47,322 bases of DNA from an uncultured Caulobacteraceae bacterium (lineage in GTDB: Bacteria > Pseudomonadota > Alphaproteobacteria > Caulobacterales > Caulobacteraceae), in assembly GCA_903870555.1 (NCBI GenBank), contig CAIQDO010000057.1:1-47322 (forward strand), read 5' to 3'. A program made the position numbers and the translations under genes. The notes beneath the pieces are model-generated. The model was not told the origin of the DNA and searched no databases. It saw only the letters and a list, made by a program, of their open reading frames with translations. Positions 12,014-22,988 of the stretch are shown piece by piece. Positions within the stretch are counted from its first letter, which is position 1; each line of letters begins with the position of its first letter.

Positions 12014-12910
12014 ATGACCTTTCGAGGCGCTGCTCTAAGCCTGCTGACGATTGCGGCCGCGAGCCTGGCTCCTGCCGGCGCCCTCACTGCGGGACCGATC
12101 GCCGCCCCACCTGCCGCAGAAGCCTTCAGGCTCGGCGGGCTGAAACTGTTCACCCTGCGTGACGCCCGCTATGAGGCGGCCAACGACGGCAGAACCTTTG
12201 GCGTCGACGCCGGACCAGCGGCCGTGGCCGCGTTGCTGTCGAAGTCGGGCCTCCCCACCGATCACATCGACCTGTCCGTGGACGCCCTGTTGGTGATCGT
12301 TCCCGGGCATGTGGCGCTGATCGACACGGGGCTTGGGCCGAAGGCCCATGGCGGACTGATCGCCAGCCTTAAGGCCGCGGGGTTCGTTCCGGCGGAGGTT
12401 ACCGACCTTCTGATCACCCACAGCCACGGCGACCACATCGGCGGTCTGCTCGACACCGCGGGCGCGGCGGCCTTCCCGAAGGCGACGGTACGGCTATCCG
12501 CCAAGGAGTGGGCCTGGATACAGACCCAGGCCAGTTCGGCAGGGCTCGTCGCGGCCATCGGTCCGAAGGTGAAAACCTTCGAGCCGGGCGTACCGATTCT
12601 GCCCGGGATTACGCCGGTGGCGCTCGGCGGGCATACGCCTGGACACGTCGGCTATGAGATCGTCTCCAACGGCGCCCGACTTCTCGACATTGGCGACAGC
12701 GCCCACAGTTCGATCGTCTCCCTGGCAAGACCGGAATGGACCATGGGCTTCGACAATGACCCTGTCGCAGGAAAATCCAGCCGACGGGACACCCTGGCCA
12801 TGCTGGCCAAGACACACGAATTGGTGTTCGCGCCGCACTTTCCTTTCCCCGGGGTGGGACGGATCGAGGCGTCCGGCGAAGGGTACGCCTGGAAAGCTGG
12901 CTTAAAGTAG
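12014..12910 (+). CDS. MBL-fold metallo-hydrolase, exported
   Basis: Signal-like MTFRGAALSLLTIAAASLAPAGALTAG and THSHGDHIGG (HxHxDH); start at 12014. Confidence 0.9.
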   Translation: MTFRGAALSLLTIAAASLAPAGALTAGPIAAPPAAEAFRLGGLKLFTLRDARYEAANDGRTFGVDAGPAAVAALLSKSGLPTDHIDLSVDALLVIVPGHVALIDTGLGPKAHGGLIASLKAAGFVPAEVTDLLITHSHGDHIGGLLDTAGAAAFPKATVRLSAKEWAWIQTQASSAGLVAAIGPKVKTFEPGVPILPGITPVALGGHTPGHVGYEIVSNGARLLDIGDSAHSSIVSLARPEWTMGFDNDPVAGKSSRRDTLAMLAKTHELVFAPHFPFPGVGRIEASGEGYAWKAGLK

Positions 12911-13016
12911 CTCTCGAGCCGGATCGGGTTGCCGCCCTCCTTCGCGCTTCGGCGGGCATCCTGCTTCGCCCCGGAATTCAGGTTTTTTCCTGCGAAGCCC
13001 ATCGGGTGAAGCGGGA

Positions 13017-13093
13017 TGGTGGGCGGCGAGGGGTTCGAACCCCCGACCTTCTCGGTGTAAACGAGACGCTCTAACCAGCTGAGCTAGCCGCCC
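13017..13093 (-). tRNA. tRNA-Val (anticodon TAC)
   Basis: Reverse complement GGGCGGCTAGCTCAGCTGGTTAGAGCGTCTCGTTTACACCGAGAAGGTCGGGGGTTCGAACCCCTCGCCGCCCACCA; anticodon loop TTTACAC. Confidence 0.97.
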
Positions 13094-13145
13094 TCTTGAT
13101 CGCCATTTGGCCTTATCCCGCGTGTGCGGGCGGCGTCAAACGACC

Positions 13146-13173
13146 GAGCGGCGCGGATCGCTCCGCGCCGCTC
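13146..13173 (-). terminator. perfect 12-bp GC-rich hairpin downstream of lon (possible terminator)
   Basis: GAGCGGCGCGGA-TCGC-TCCGCGCCGCTC; weak T tract (GTCGTTTGA) on the minus strand. Confidence 0.5.
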
Positions 13174-13197
13174 CAGCCTGTTGCCGGCCTTCGCCCC

Positions 13198-15609
13198 TCA
13201 GTGGGTGACGAGGCCACCGACGCTGTCTTCTGAAGGCGGAGTCGGCGCCCGCGGGGCTTCGTCCTCCTCCGACCATTCGATCGCGGTGATCGGTCCAGTC
13301 AGGGCAATCGCCAGCACCTGATCGACGGTCGACACCGGGATGATCTCCAGTCCGGCCTTCACGTTCTCGGGCACGTCGGCCAGATCCTTGGCGTTCTCCT
13401 GCGGGATCAGCACCGTCTTTATGCCCGACCGTAGCGCCGCCAGCAGTTTCTCCTTCAGGCCGCCGATGGGCAGAACCCGGCCACGCAGGGTGATCTCACC
13501 GGTCATAGCAAGGTCCTTGCGGATCGGATTGTTGGTGAGCACCGAGATGATCGCCACGGCCATGGCCACGCCCGCCGATGGACCGTCCTTCGGCGTCGCC
13601 CCTTCTGGGACGTGCAGATGGACGTCGGTCTTGTCGAACGAACTGGGCTTGATGCCATAGGTGGTGGCGCGCGAGCGGACGTAGGAGGCGGCGGCGGCGA
13701 TGGACTCCTTCATCACCTCCTTGAGGTTGCCGGTGATCGACATCCGTCCCTTGCCCGGCATCTTGACCGCCTCGATGGTCAGGATGTCGCCGCCGAATTC
13801 GGTCCAGGCCAGACCGGTGACGATGCCGACCTGATCCTCTTCGTCCGTCGCGCCATAATGGAAGCGGCGCACGCCGGCGTATTTGTCGAGCCGCGCCTGA
13901 TCGATTTCAACCGACACCAAATGCTCGCGGGCCATGTCCCGGACCGACTTGCGAGCCAGGTTGCCCAGTTCCCGCTCCAGCGATCGCACGCCGGCTTCCC
14001 GGGTGTAGTAGCGGATCAGGTCCCGGATCCGATCGTCCGGCACGACCCACTCGCCCGCCTTCAGGCCGTGGTCCTTGGCCAGCTTGGGCAACAGGTGGCG
14101 CTTGGCGATCTCCACCTTCTCGTCCTCGGTGTAGCCAGGGATGCGGATGATCTCCATGCGATCCAGCAACGGCTGGGGCATGTTCAGCGAGTTGGCGGTG
14201 GTGACGAACATCACGTTCGACAGGTCGTAGTCCACCTCAAGGTAATGGTCGTTGAACGTCGAGTTTTGTTCCGGATCGAGCACCTCAAGCAGAGCGCTGG
14301 ACGGATCACCGCGCCAATCGGCGCCCATCTTCTCGATCTCGTCGAGCAAGAAGAAGGTGTTGGTGGTCTTGGCCTTCTTCATCGACTGGATGATCTTGCC
14401 AGGCATGGAGCCGATGTAGGTGCGGCGGTGACCGCGAATCTCGGCCTCATCACGCACACCACCCAGACTGAGACGCACGAACTCGCGCGACGTGGCCTTG
14501 GCGATCGAGCGGCCGAGGGAGGTCTTGCCGACGCCGGGAGGGCCGACGAGGCATAGAATCGGCCCCTTCAGCGTGCCTGTGCGGGCCTGGACGGCCAGGT
14601 ACTCCAGGATTCGTTCCTTGACCTTCTCGAGACCATAGTGGTCCTCTTCAAGGATGCGCTCGGCCCGCTCGATGTCGATCGGCTTGGATTTGGACTTGCC
14701 CCACGGGATCGACAGAATCCAGTCGAGGTAGTTGCGCACGACCGTGGATTCGGCCGACATCGGACTCATGTTGCGCAGCTTCTTCAGCTCGCTCTCGGCC
14801 TTGACGCGGGCTTCCTTCGACAACCTGGTCTTCTTGATACGTTTTTCAAGCTCGATCAATTCGTCGCGCGCGTCGTCCTGTTCACCCAGTTCGCGTTGGA
14901 TCGCCTTCATCTGCTCGTTCAGATAGTACTCGCGCTGGGTCTTCTCCATCTGACGCTTAACGCGACCGCGGATCTTCTTCTCGACCTGCAGGACGCTGAT
15001 CTCGCCTTCCATCAGGGCGAACACGCGCTCAAGGCGCTTTGAAACATTGAAGATTTCAAGAAGTTGCTGGCGATCGGCGATCTTCACTGCGAGGTGCGCG
15101 GCGATGGTGTCGGCCAGTTTGCCAGGCTCGGTGATCTGAGGGATCGCCGCCGTGGCTTCTGGCGGGATTTTCTTGTTGAGCTTCACATAGTGGTCGAACT
15201 GCTCGACCACCGCGCGAGAGAGGGCTTCGGCCTCGTGGGCGTCGCCATTCTGCTCCTCGATGGCCGCGACCTCGGCCTCGTAATAGGCTTCCCGATCGGT
15301 GAACTTCAGCACGGCGGCACGGCCGCGGCCTTCGACCAGCACCTTGACGGTGCCATCGGGCAGCTTGAGGAGTTGCAGGACGGTGGCAAGGACACCGACT
15401 TCATAGATGTCGGAGGGGGCGGGATCGTCCTGGTCGCGGTCCTTCTGGGTCACCAGCAGGATCTGCTTGTCGGTCTTCATCACCTCCTCGAGGGCGTGAA
15501 CGGATTTCTCACGGCCGACGAACAGCGGCACCACCATGTGCGGGAACACGACGATGTCGCGCAGGGGCAGCACCGGTAGGACGGTAAGGGTTGGCATGGT
15601 TCTGTTCAC
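13198..15609 (-). CDS. lon: ATP-dependent protease La
   Basis: 803 aa; [55 protein letters not shown] catalytic Ser region. Confidence 0.98.
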   Translation of the reverse strand: MNRTMPTLTVLPVLPLRDIVVFPHMVVPLFVGREKSVHALEEVMKTDKQILLVTQKDRDQDDPAPSDIYEVGVLATVLQLLKLPDGTVKVLVEGRGRAAVLKFTDREAYYEAEVAAIEEQNGDAHEAEALSRAVVEQFDHYVKLNKKIPPEATAAIPQITEPGKLADTIAAHLAVKIADRQQLLEIFNVSKRLERVFALMEGEISVLQVEKKIRGRVKRQMEKTQREYYLNEQMKAIQRELGEQDDARDELIELEKRIKKTRLSKEARVKAESELKKLRNMSPMSAESTVVRNYLDWILSIPWGKSKSKPIDIERAERILEEDHYGLEKVKERILEYLAVQARTGTLKGPILCLVGPPGVGKTSLGRSIAKATSREFVRLSLGGVRDEAEIRGHRRTYIGSMPGKIIQSMKKAKTTNTFFLLDEIEKMGADWRGDPSSALLEVLDPEQNSTFNDHYLEVDYDLSNVMFVTTANSLNMPQPLLDRMEIIRIPGYTEDEKVEIAKRHLLPKLAKDHGLKAGEWVVPDDRIRDLIRYYTREAGVRSLERELGNLARKSVRDMAREHLVSVEIDQARLDKYAGVRRFHYGATDEEDQVGIVTGLAWTEFGGDILTIEAVKMPGKGRMSITGNLKEVMKESIAAAASYVRSRATTYGIKPSSFDKTDVHLHVPEGATPKDGPSAGVAMAVAIISVLTNNPIRKDLAMTGEITLRGRVLPIGGLKEKLLAALRSGIKTVLIPQENAKDLADVPENVKAGLEIIPVSTVDQVLAIALTGPITAIEWSEEDEAPRAPTPPSEDSVGGLVTH

Positions 15610-15741
15610 TCCTGGCCGGCGCGGTCACTCATCATACGCGCCAGGCGATCTGGTGGATTTCGGGAGGATGATCAACGTTGGGCAGGTCATCCTGCCCCGA
15701 GTCGCGTCATACACCGGCCATCCGGACGGTCTCGTTCTTCA

Positions 15742-15772
15742 CCTATGTGGCGTGTGACGCGCGGGTTTCAAG
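15742..15772 (-). promoter_or_regulatory. candidate sigma-32-like heat-shock promoter for lon
   Basis: Minus strand: CTTGAAA (15772-15766), 15-nt spacer, CCACATAGG (15750-15742); resembles CTTGAAA-N12-15-CCCATNT but the -10 match is imperfect. Confidence 0.4.
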
Positions 15773-15812
15773 CGAGGGCGGCCTGCAAGGCCGACACGGC
15801 CGGCGACGGCGG

Positions 15813-17315
15813 TCAATCGAACAGAACGCGAAGCTGTTCGCGAAGTTGCGCCTTCTGCACCTTGCCCATCGCATTGCGTGGCAGGTCGGTGACGAACACC
15901 ACCCGCTTTGGCCGCTTGAAGCTGGCGAGTCTGGAAACGAGCGGGTCCAGGATATCCGCTTCGGTGATATCGCCATCGGCGCCCACCGCCACGACCGCGG
16001 TCACCGCCTCGCCAAAATCGGCGTGTGGGAGGCCGATCACGGCGGACTCCACCACCCCCGGCAGAGTGTCGATCTCCGTCTCGACCTCCTTGGGATAAAC
16101 ATTCAGGCCGCCGGTAATGATCAGGTCCTTGCCTCGACCGACGATCGAGACGTAGCCGGCGGAATCACGCACGCCGAGGTCCCCGGTAATGAAGAACCCA
16201 TCCGGCCGGAAGGCCTCTGCCGTCTTCTCCGCGTTGCGCCAATAGCCGGCGCAGACATTGGGCCCCTTGACCTCGATCACCCCGATCTCGCCGTCGACGA
16301 CTGGCGCCCCGGTGGTTTCATCGACGATGCGCAGAGCGACGTCCGGCAGCGGAAAACCGACCGTACCAGGCATGCGCTCCTGGTCGTAGGGGTTGGAGGT
16401 GTTCATACCGGTCTCGGTCATGCCGTAGCGTTCCAGGATTGGCTTGCCTGTGCGGGCCGTCCAATCGCGATGGGTCTGGGCCAGCAGCGGAGCCGAACCG
16501 CTGATAAACAGCCGCATCGGCGCGGCGGCTTCGCGGGTCAGGCCGGGCTGGGCGAGAAGCCGTGTGTAAAAGGTTGGAATGCCCATCAGGCATGTCGCCC
16601 TTCCCATCGCGGACAACACCGAGACCGCATCGAACCGCGATTGGAAGATCATGGACGCGCCCGCCATCAGGGCGACGTTGGTGGCTACGAACAAGCCGTG
16701 CACGTGATAGATGGGCAGCGCATGAATCAGCACGTCGCGGTTGGTGAAACGCCAGAGCTCCACCAGCGTCTCGGCGTTCGCGGCGAGCGCCCGGTGGGTG
16801 AGCATCGCCCCCTTTGACCGGCCGGTCGTGCCGGAGGTGTAGCAGATCGCCGCAAGGTCATCGGGGCCTCGCGGAACGGTCGGGAACGTGTCTGACCCGT
16901 TCGCGGCGAGGTCCGCCAGGCCCCCGGTTCCGGAGGCGTCCAGGGTGACGATGCTCGCGCCACCGGCGATCGCAGCCAGTCCGTCGGACGCAGCCGGATC
17001 GCAGACGATCAAAGCGGGCTCGGCATCGCCAAGGAAATAGGCCAGCTCCGCCAAGGTGTAGGCGGTGTTGAGTGGCAGGAAGACGCCCCCGACGCGCACC
17101 GTCGCCAGATACAGCAACAGATTGGTCGCGGATTTCTCCACCTGGGCCGCCACACGGTCCCCCGGCTTCACGCCAAGCTCAACCAGGGCGCCGGCCAGGC
17201 GGGCCGTCTCCCCCATCAGATCGGCGTAGCTGTAGCGGCGACCTCCAGCCTCGAGGGCCAAGGCGGCTGGAACGCCCGCCCGCATCAGCCGGTCGAAAAG
17301 CAGGTTGCTGGTCAT
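15813..17315 (-). CDS. malonyl-CoA synthetase-like AMP-dependent acyl-CoA synthetase
   Basis: 500 aa; AICYTSGTTGRSKGAMLTHRAL, ERYGMTETGM, GRGKDLIITGGLNVYPKEVE; overall resemblance to MatB. Confidence 0.85.
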   Translation of the reverse strand: MTSNLLFDRLMRAGVPAALALEAGGRRYSYADLMGETARLAGALVELGVKPGDRVAAQVEKSATNLLLYLATVRVGGVFLPLNTAYTLAELAYFLGDAEPALIVCDPAASDGLAAIAGGASIVTLDASGTGGLADLAANGSDTFPTVPRGPDDLAAICYTSGTTGRSKGAMLTHRALAANAETLVELWRFTNRDVLIHALPIYHVHGLFVATNVALMAGASMIFQSRFDAVSVLSAMGRATCLMGIPTFYTRLLAQPGLTREAAAPMRLFISGSAPLLAQTHRDWTARTGKPILERYGMTETGMNTSNPYDQERMPGTVGFPLPDVALRIVDETTGAPVVDGEIGVIEVKGPNVCAGYWRNAEKTAEAFRPDGFFITGDLGVRDSAGYVSIVGRGKDLIITGGLNVYPKEVETEIDTLPGVVESAVIGLPHADFGEAVTAVVAVGADGDITEADILDPLVSRLASFKRPKRVVFVTDLPRNAMGKVQKAQLREQLRVLFD

Positions 17316-17413
17316 GGCTCGGAACGCCTTTGTTGATCTTGCTTATGGCGATAGAAATCCCAGCCATAGCCCGAGGCGCCTGTACCGGGCCAGCCCGAAC
17401 ACGGAGCCCTCTC

Positions 17414-17887
17414 GTGGCCAAGACCACACCCGCCACGATCGCCCTCGCCCGCGCGGGATCGACGTTCACTCTCCACAGCTATGACTATGATCCTGACGCG
17501 GCGAGAGTCGGCCTCCAGGCGGCGGACGCCCTGGGAGAGGATCCCGGCCGGGTGCTGAAGACACTCATGGTTCTTGTCGACGACAGGCCGGTCTGCGTGG
17601 TCCTACCGTCAGACCGGGAACTCAGCATGAAGGCTGTCGCGCGGACCTTCGGGGGCAAGGCGGCCCGAATGATGCCGCCGGCCGACGCCGAGCGGATGAC
17701 CGGCTACAAGGTCGGCGGGATCAGCCCATTCGGCCAGAAACGCAATGTGCCGACCGCCGTGGAGGCGTCGATCACGGGGTTCGACCTCGTCTATGTCAAC
17801 GGCGGCCAGCGCGGACTACAAGTCCGCTTGGCCCCGAGCGACCTTACCGCTGGCCTGGGGGCGACCATCGCGGACCTGCTTGCGTGA
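17414..17887 (+). CDS. ybaK: YbaK/EbsC-family Cys-tRNA(Pro) deacylase-like protein
   Basis: GTG start at 17414; MAKTTPATIALARAGSTFTLHSYDYDP...KAARMMPPADAERMTGYKVGGISPFGQKR. Confidence 0.87.
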   Translation: MAKTTPATIALARAGSTFTLHSYDYDPDAARVGLQAADALGEDPGRVLKTLMVLVDDRPVCVVLPSDRELSMKAVARTFGGKAARMMPPADAERMTGYKVGGISPFGQKRNVPTAVEASITGFDLVYVNGGQRGLQVRLAPSDLTAGLGATIADLLA

Positions 17888-17897
17888 TCGACCGAAA

Positions 17898-19160
<1,263 letters not shown>

Positions 19161-19371
19161 CGTCTGCTCTCACTTTCCGAGACCTTCAGCCTGGGTTCGA
19201 TAAAACCCGCTGTCGGCCTTACTGGACGCCCAGGCCCGCGTTCCGGGCGTCTCAACACGACTTTCCCCGATCCGGGGCCGAACCACAAGCCTGGGATGCC
19301 CAGTTGTCTTGCTTAAGGACCGGGCGTGTCGCATTTGGGGCGGCGCAAAGGCGGGTCTGGGAGAGATAGGG

Positions 19372-20016
19372 ATGTCGGGCGACTTTCGCCAGCCGGAAGT
19401 TTCGATCCCCGCCGAAGGCCTGCCCGTCGTGGCTTTCGATTTCGACGGCACGCTCACCTGCAGCGACAGCTTCGTCGCGTTTTTCCGCTGGCGAGCCGGT
19501 CTGTTGGGGTTCGCCGTTGGTGTCGGCGGCCTTGCGCCGGACATCGCCGCCCACATGCTCAAGCCCGATCGCGGAAAGCTGAAGGCCGCGATGGCGCGCC
19601 GATTTCTGGGCCCCATCCGACGCCGCGATCTGGACGCCGAAACAGCTCGTTTCGCCCAATCCCGCGCGGCGGACCTGTTCCGTCCAGACGCCGTCGCCTG
19701 CTGGCATGACTGGCGCCGGCGCGGCGCGAGGCTGCTGATCGTCACCGCCTCACCCGAAGTCTTCGTTGCGCCCTTCGCGGCGCTGCTGGGGGCGGACGGA
19801 TTGATCGGCACGCGACTGGCCTTCGATGGAGAGGATCGATTCGCCGGCGTGCTTGAGGGGTTGAATTGCCGAGGTCCCGAAAAGGTCGTCCGGCTGCGGG
19901 CCGCCTTGGGAGACGATCTCCAGCTCGAAGCCGCCTATGGCGATAGCGACGGTGATACAGAGATGCTGGCGTTCGCCCGAACGGCGGGCCTGAAAGTGTT
20001 CACGGCGCGGCCATGA
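19372..20016 (+). CDS. HAD-superfamily (HAD-IB, SerB-like) hydrolase
   Basis: VVAFDFDGTLTCSDSFVAFFRWRAG; LLIVTASPE; YGDSDGDTEML. Confidence 0.87.
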   Translation: MSGDFRQPEVSIPAEGLPVVAFDFDGTLTCSDSFVAFFRWRAGLLGFAVGVGGLAPDIAAHMLKPDRGKLKAAMARRFLGPIRRRDLDAETARFAQSRAADLFRPDAVACWHDWRRRGARLLIVTASPEVFVAPFAALLGADGLIGTRLAFDGEDRFAGVLEGLNCRGPEKVVRLRAALGDDLQLEAAYGDSDGDTEMLAFARTAGLKVFTARP

Positions 20017-20273
20017 AACACGCCGGACCTCTGGCGCTCGATCGCCTTGAGTCGCTGCTGCTGCAGGTGCGGACCATCCCGGGGCTTAAGGAAAAACGAC
20101 GCGGGGTATTCTACTGTCGGTCGCGAGCCTGCTTACACTTCCATGAGCACGGGAGCGGACTCTGGGCGGACTTGCGAAATCCGGCGGAGTCGGAGTTCAC
20201 GCGTCTGTCGGCGGACGGAATAGCGGCCCAGGCCGCCATTCTCGCCCGCCTCAGGGCGATATCAGCCGTCTGA
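20013..20273 (+). CDS. 86-aa conserved-looking hypothetical protein, coupled to the HAD hydrolase
   Basis: 4-bp ATGA overlap with upstream CDS; LKEKRRGVFYCRSRACLHFHEHGSGLWADLR. Confidence 0.75.
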   Translation: MKHAGPLALDRLESLLLQVRTIPGLKEKRRGVFYCRSRACLHFHEHGSGLWADLRNPAESEFTRLSADGIAAQAAILARLRAISAV

Positions 20274-20276
20274 ACG

Positions 20277-20909
20277 TCAGGCCTGCGCGGCCTCAGACGC
20301 AGCGCGGCTTTCATAGACGTTGTCGATGATCCCCCAGGTCTTGGCTTCCTGGGCATCCATGAAGTGATCACGATCGAGGGTGTGCTCGACCTCATCGTAG
20401 GTCCGCCCGCAATGCTTGGCGTAGAGCTCGTTGAGGCGGCGCTTTGTCTTAAGGATATCCTCGGCGTGACGCTCGATATCGGAGGCCTTGCCGGAGAAGC
20501 CGCCGGACGGCTGGTGCAGCATGATGCGGGCATTGGGCAGGGCGACGCGAAGGCCGGGTTCGCCGGCCATGAGCAGAAAAGACCCCATAGAGGCGGCCAT
20601 GCCCATGCAGGTGGTGGCCACCGGGCAGCGAATATACTGCATCGTGTCGTAGATCGCGAGACCGGACGACACCACGCCCCCGGGGGAGTTGATGTACATG
20701 TCGATCTGTTTCTTCGGATACTCGGATTCGAGATAGAGCAGCTGGGCGCAGATAAGCGCCGACATGCCGTCCTCGACCGGGCCGTTGAGGAAGATCACCC
20801 GTTCGCGCAGCAGGCGCGAAAAGATGTCGAAGGCCCGCTCGCCTCGGCTGGACTGCTCCACAACCATGGGAACGAGGTTGAGGGAGGTCGTATGGGGATC
20901 GGTGTTCAT
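20277..20909 (-). CDS. clpP: ATP-dependent Clp protease proteolytic subunit
   Basis: [69 protein letters not shown]; start at 20909. Confidence 0.97.
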   Translation of the reverse strand: MNTDPHTTSLNLVPMVVEQSSRGERAFDIFSRLLRERVIFLNGPVEDGMSALICAQLLYLESEYPKKQIDMYINSPGGVVSSGLAIYDTMQYIRCPVATTCMGMAASMGSFLLMAGEPGLRVALPNARIMLHQPSGGFSGKASDIERHAEDILKTKRRLNELYAKHCGRTYDEVEHTLDRDHFMDAQEAKTWGIIDNVYESRAASEAAQA

Positions 20910-20976
20910 CGATTCTGCGCCTTTCGTTGGTGTCCAGGATATCGGCCCGCGCCCAGCCCGGCGCAAGGCGTCATCC

Positions 20977-22560
20977 CTATTCCGCCTTGGGCTTGGCCTT
21001 GCGGGGCTTGGCGGCCTTCGGCGCGGCCTCGGCCATGGAATCGGCAACCGGTTCGGCGGCGTCGACGATTTCCAAAGGCGTCGTTTCGCTTTCATCGCTT
21101 GCCGCCTTGGCCTTCGCGGGCTTGCGCTTCTTGGGAGCCGGGGCCTCGGCCTCGTCGGCGGCTTCCGGAGTCGCCTCAACGACGTCCTCGGAGGCTGTCG
21201 GCACGGCGCCGCCATAGCCCTCGGGCATGTCGTCCTCGCGCAACAGTTCCGCCTTGGAAACCGCCCGGTCGGTGACGGTGGCGCGTCCGACGATCAGGTC
21301 GACAACCTTTTCCTCGTAGAGGGGCGCGCGCATCTGCGCCTGGATATCCGGGTTACGTCGCAGCAGGTCGAAGATCTCCTGGGCCTGGGCGCCGTAACGC
21401 ATGGCCTCCGCCCGCATCGCATCGCCAAGCTCCGCCTCGGTGACGGTGACGTTTTCGCGCCGGCCGATTTCTGCCAGCACCAAGCCCAGGCGCACGCGGC
21501 GTTCGGCGATCTGGCGGTATTCCGCGCGAAGTTCATCCTCGGATTTTTCGGCGTCCTCGGGCGAGGACTGACCGTCGGCCTGGTCCTTCAGGACCTGGGC
21601 CCAGATGCCGTCGAACTCGGCCTGAACCATCCGCGGCGGCAGCGGAATGTCATGTTTGGCGTCCAGGACATCGAGAAGCGCCCGCTTCAGCTTGAAGCGC
21701 GAGGCCGAGATGAACTCGCGGTCGAGGTTCGCACGAAGCGCGGTCTTGAGCGCCTCCAGGTCCGCCAGACCCAGCTGCACCGCCAGGGCGTCGTCGGCGG
21801 CCGACTCCTTGGGCGCGCGCACGGCCTTGACCGCGACCTCGAAGACCGCCGCTTTTCCCTTGAGGGTCTCGACCTGGTAGTCGTCGGGGAACGTCACCGA
21901 CACGTCGACCTGATCGCCGACCTTGGCGCCGACGAGTTGGCTTTCGAAGCCCGGAATGAACTGGCCGGACCCAAGCACCAGCTCGGCGTCCGTCGCCGAA
22001 CCACCGTCGAAGGCTTCACCGTCGATGCGGCCGACGAAATCGATCGCCACCTGATCCCCGTCCAGAGCCGCTTCGCCGTCTTCGCGCGCCTCGAAGGTGC
22101 GGTTCTGGGCCACGACCTCGGCCAACGCCGATTCCAGCTCCTCGTCCGATGAGGTGTAGACAATGCGTTCCAACGAAAGGGTGGAGACGTCGACCGGCTC
22201 AAAGTCGGGCATGACCTCGACGTCGATTTCGTAGGACAGGTCCACTTGACCAGCGAGCACCTGATCCATGTCGGACACCGGCCGCAAGTCCGGACGAGAG
22301 GCCACACGAAGCTGGTTGTCGGCGAGCACCTGCTGCGATGTGTCGCTGAGCGTCTTCTCGATAACCTCGCTCATGAGCGCCTTGCCATACAGGCGGCGCA
22401 CGTGCGCCTGAGGCACCTTGCCAGGTCGGAAGCCCTTCAGCTTCAAGGTGGGGAGAATTTCAGCGATCCTGGCGTCGAGGGCGGCGCCGAGTTCGGCCGC
22501 CGGAACGATCACGCCATAGCTACGGCTAAGACCTTCGCCGGGCTTTTCAACAACTTGCAT
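20977..22560 (-). CDS. tig: trigger factor with charged Ala/Lys-rich C-terminal tail
   Basis: [24 protein letters not shown] ... [32 protein letters not shown]-like domain; start at 22560. Confidence 0.95.
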   Translation of the reverse strand: MQVVEKPGEGLSRSYGVIVPAAELGAALDARIAEILPTLKLKGFRPGKVPQAHVRRLYGKALMSEVIEKTLSDTSQQVLADNQLRVASRPDLRPVSDMDQVLAGQVDLSYEIDVEVMPDFEPVDVSTLSLERIVYTSSDEELESALAEVVAQNRTFEAREDGEAALDGDQVAIDFVGRIDGEAFDGGSATDAELVLGSGQFIPGFESQLVGAKVGDQVDVSVTFPDDYQVETLKGKAAVFEVAVKAVRAPKESAADDALAVQLGLADLEALKTALRANLDREFISASRFKLKRALLDVLDAKHDIPLPPRMVQAEFDGIWAQVLKDQADGQSSPEDAEKSEDELRAEYRQIAERRVRLGLVLAEIGRRENVTVTEAELGDAMRAEAMRYGAQAQEIFDLLRRNPDIQAQMRAPLYEEKVVDLIVGRATVTDRAVSKAELLREDDMPEGYGGAVPTASEDVVEATPEAADEAEAPAPKKRKPAKAKAASDESETTPLEIVDAAEPVADSMAEAAPKAAKPRKAKPKAE

Positions 22561-22602
22561 CAACGTGTCCCGAAGTTGGGGCGCAGGCTCAGCCAATCGC
22601 CC

Positions 22603-22641
22603 AATAAAAAGCCGCCGCCAAGATCCGTCCTGGCAGGCGGC
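22603..22641 (-). terminator. Rho-independent terminator of tRNA-Leu transcript
   Basis: Minus strand: GCCGCC-T-GCCA ggacggatct TGGC-GGCGGC followed by TTTTTATT. Confidence 0.8.
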
Positions 22642-22754
22642 GTGAAACGAACGCCCTTATGTCATGCCCCCTTCGGGGTCTCAAGGGGCGCCGAACGCGG
22701 CGGCGCGGCGGGCGCCGGGAGGCTGTCCCGCCAAGCCCGCTGGGCTAAGCCGGT

Positions 22755-22839
22755 TGGTGCGGATGAGAGGACTCGAACCTCCACGCCTTGCGGCGCTGGA
22801 ACCTAAATCCAGTGCGTCTACCAATTCCGCCACACCCGC
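22755..22839 (-). tRNA. tRNA-Leu (anticodon TAG)
   Basis: Reverse complement GCGGGTGTGGCGGAATTGGTAGACGCACTGGATTTAGGTTCCAGCGCCGCAAGGCGTGGAGGTTCGAGTCCTCTCATCCGCACCA; long variable arm. Confidence 0.97.
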
Positions 22840-22988
22840 GCGGTCCCGCTCTACACCATCGCGCCGGAGCTGACACCCCTCGGACGCCATGGGGAACCCT
22901 GGTGACCGCGGCTCTTTCGGCTGCCGCCAAAGAGGCCTAAGGCTGATCGGTCGAATGAGCGCGCGGGCCAGCGAGGCCATGGGGCGCG

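Noticed and set aside
15678-16817. 379-aa plus-strand ORF antisense to the MatB-like gene
   Set aside because: Opposite strand encodes an unambiguous AMP-binding enzyme.
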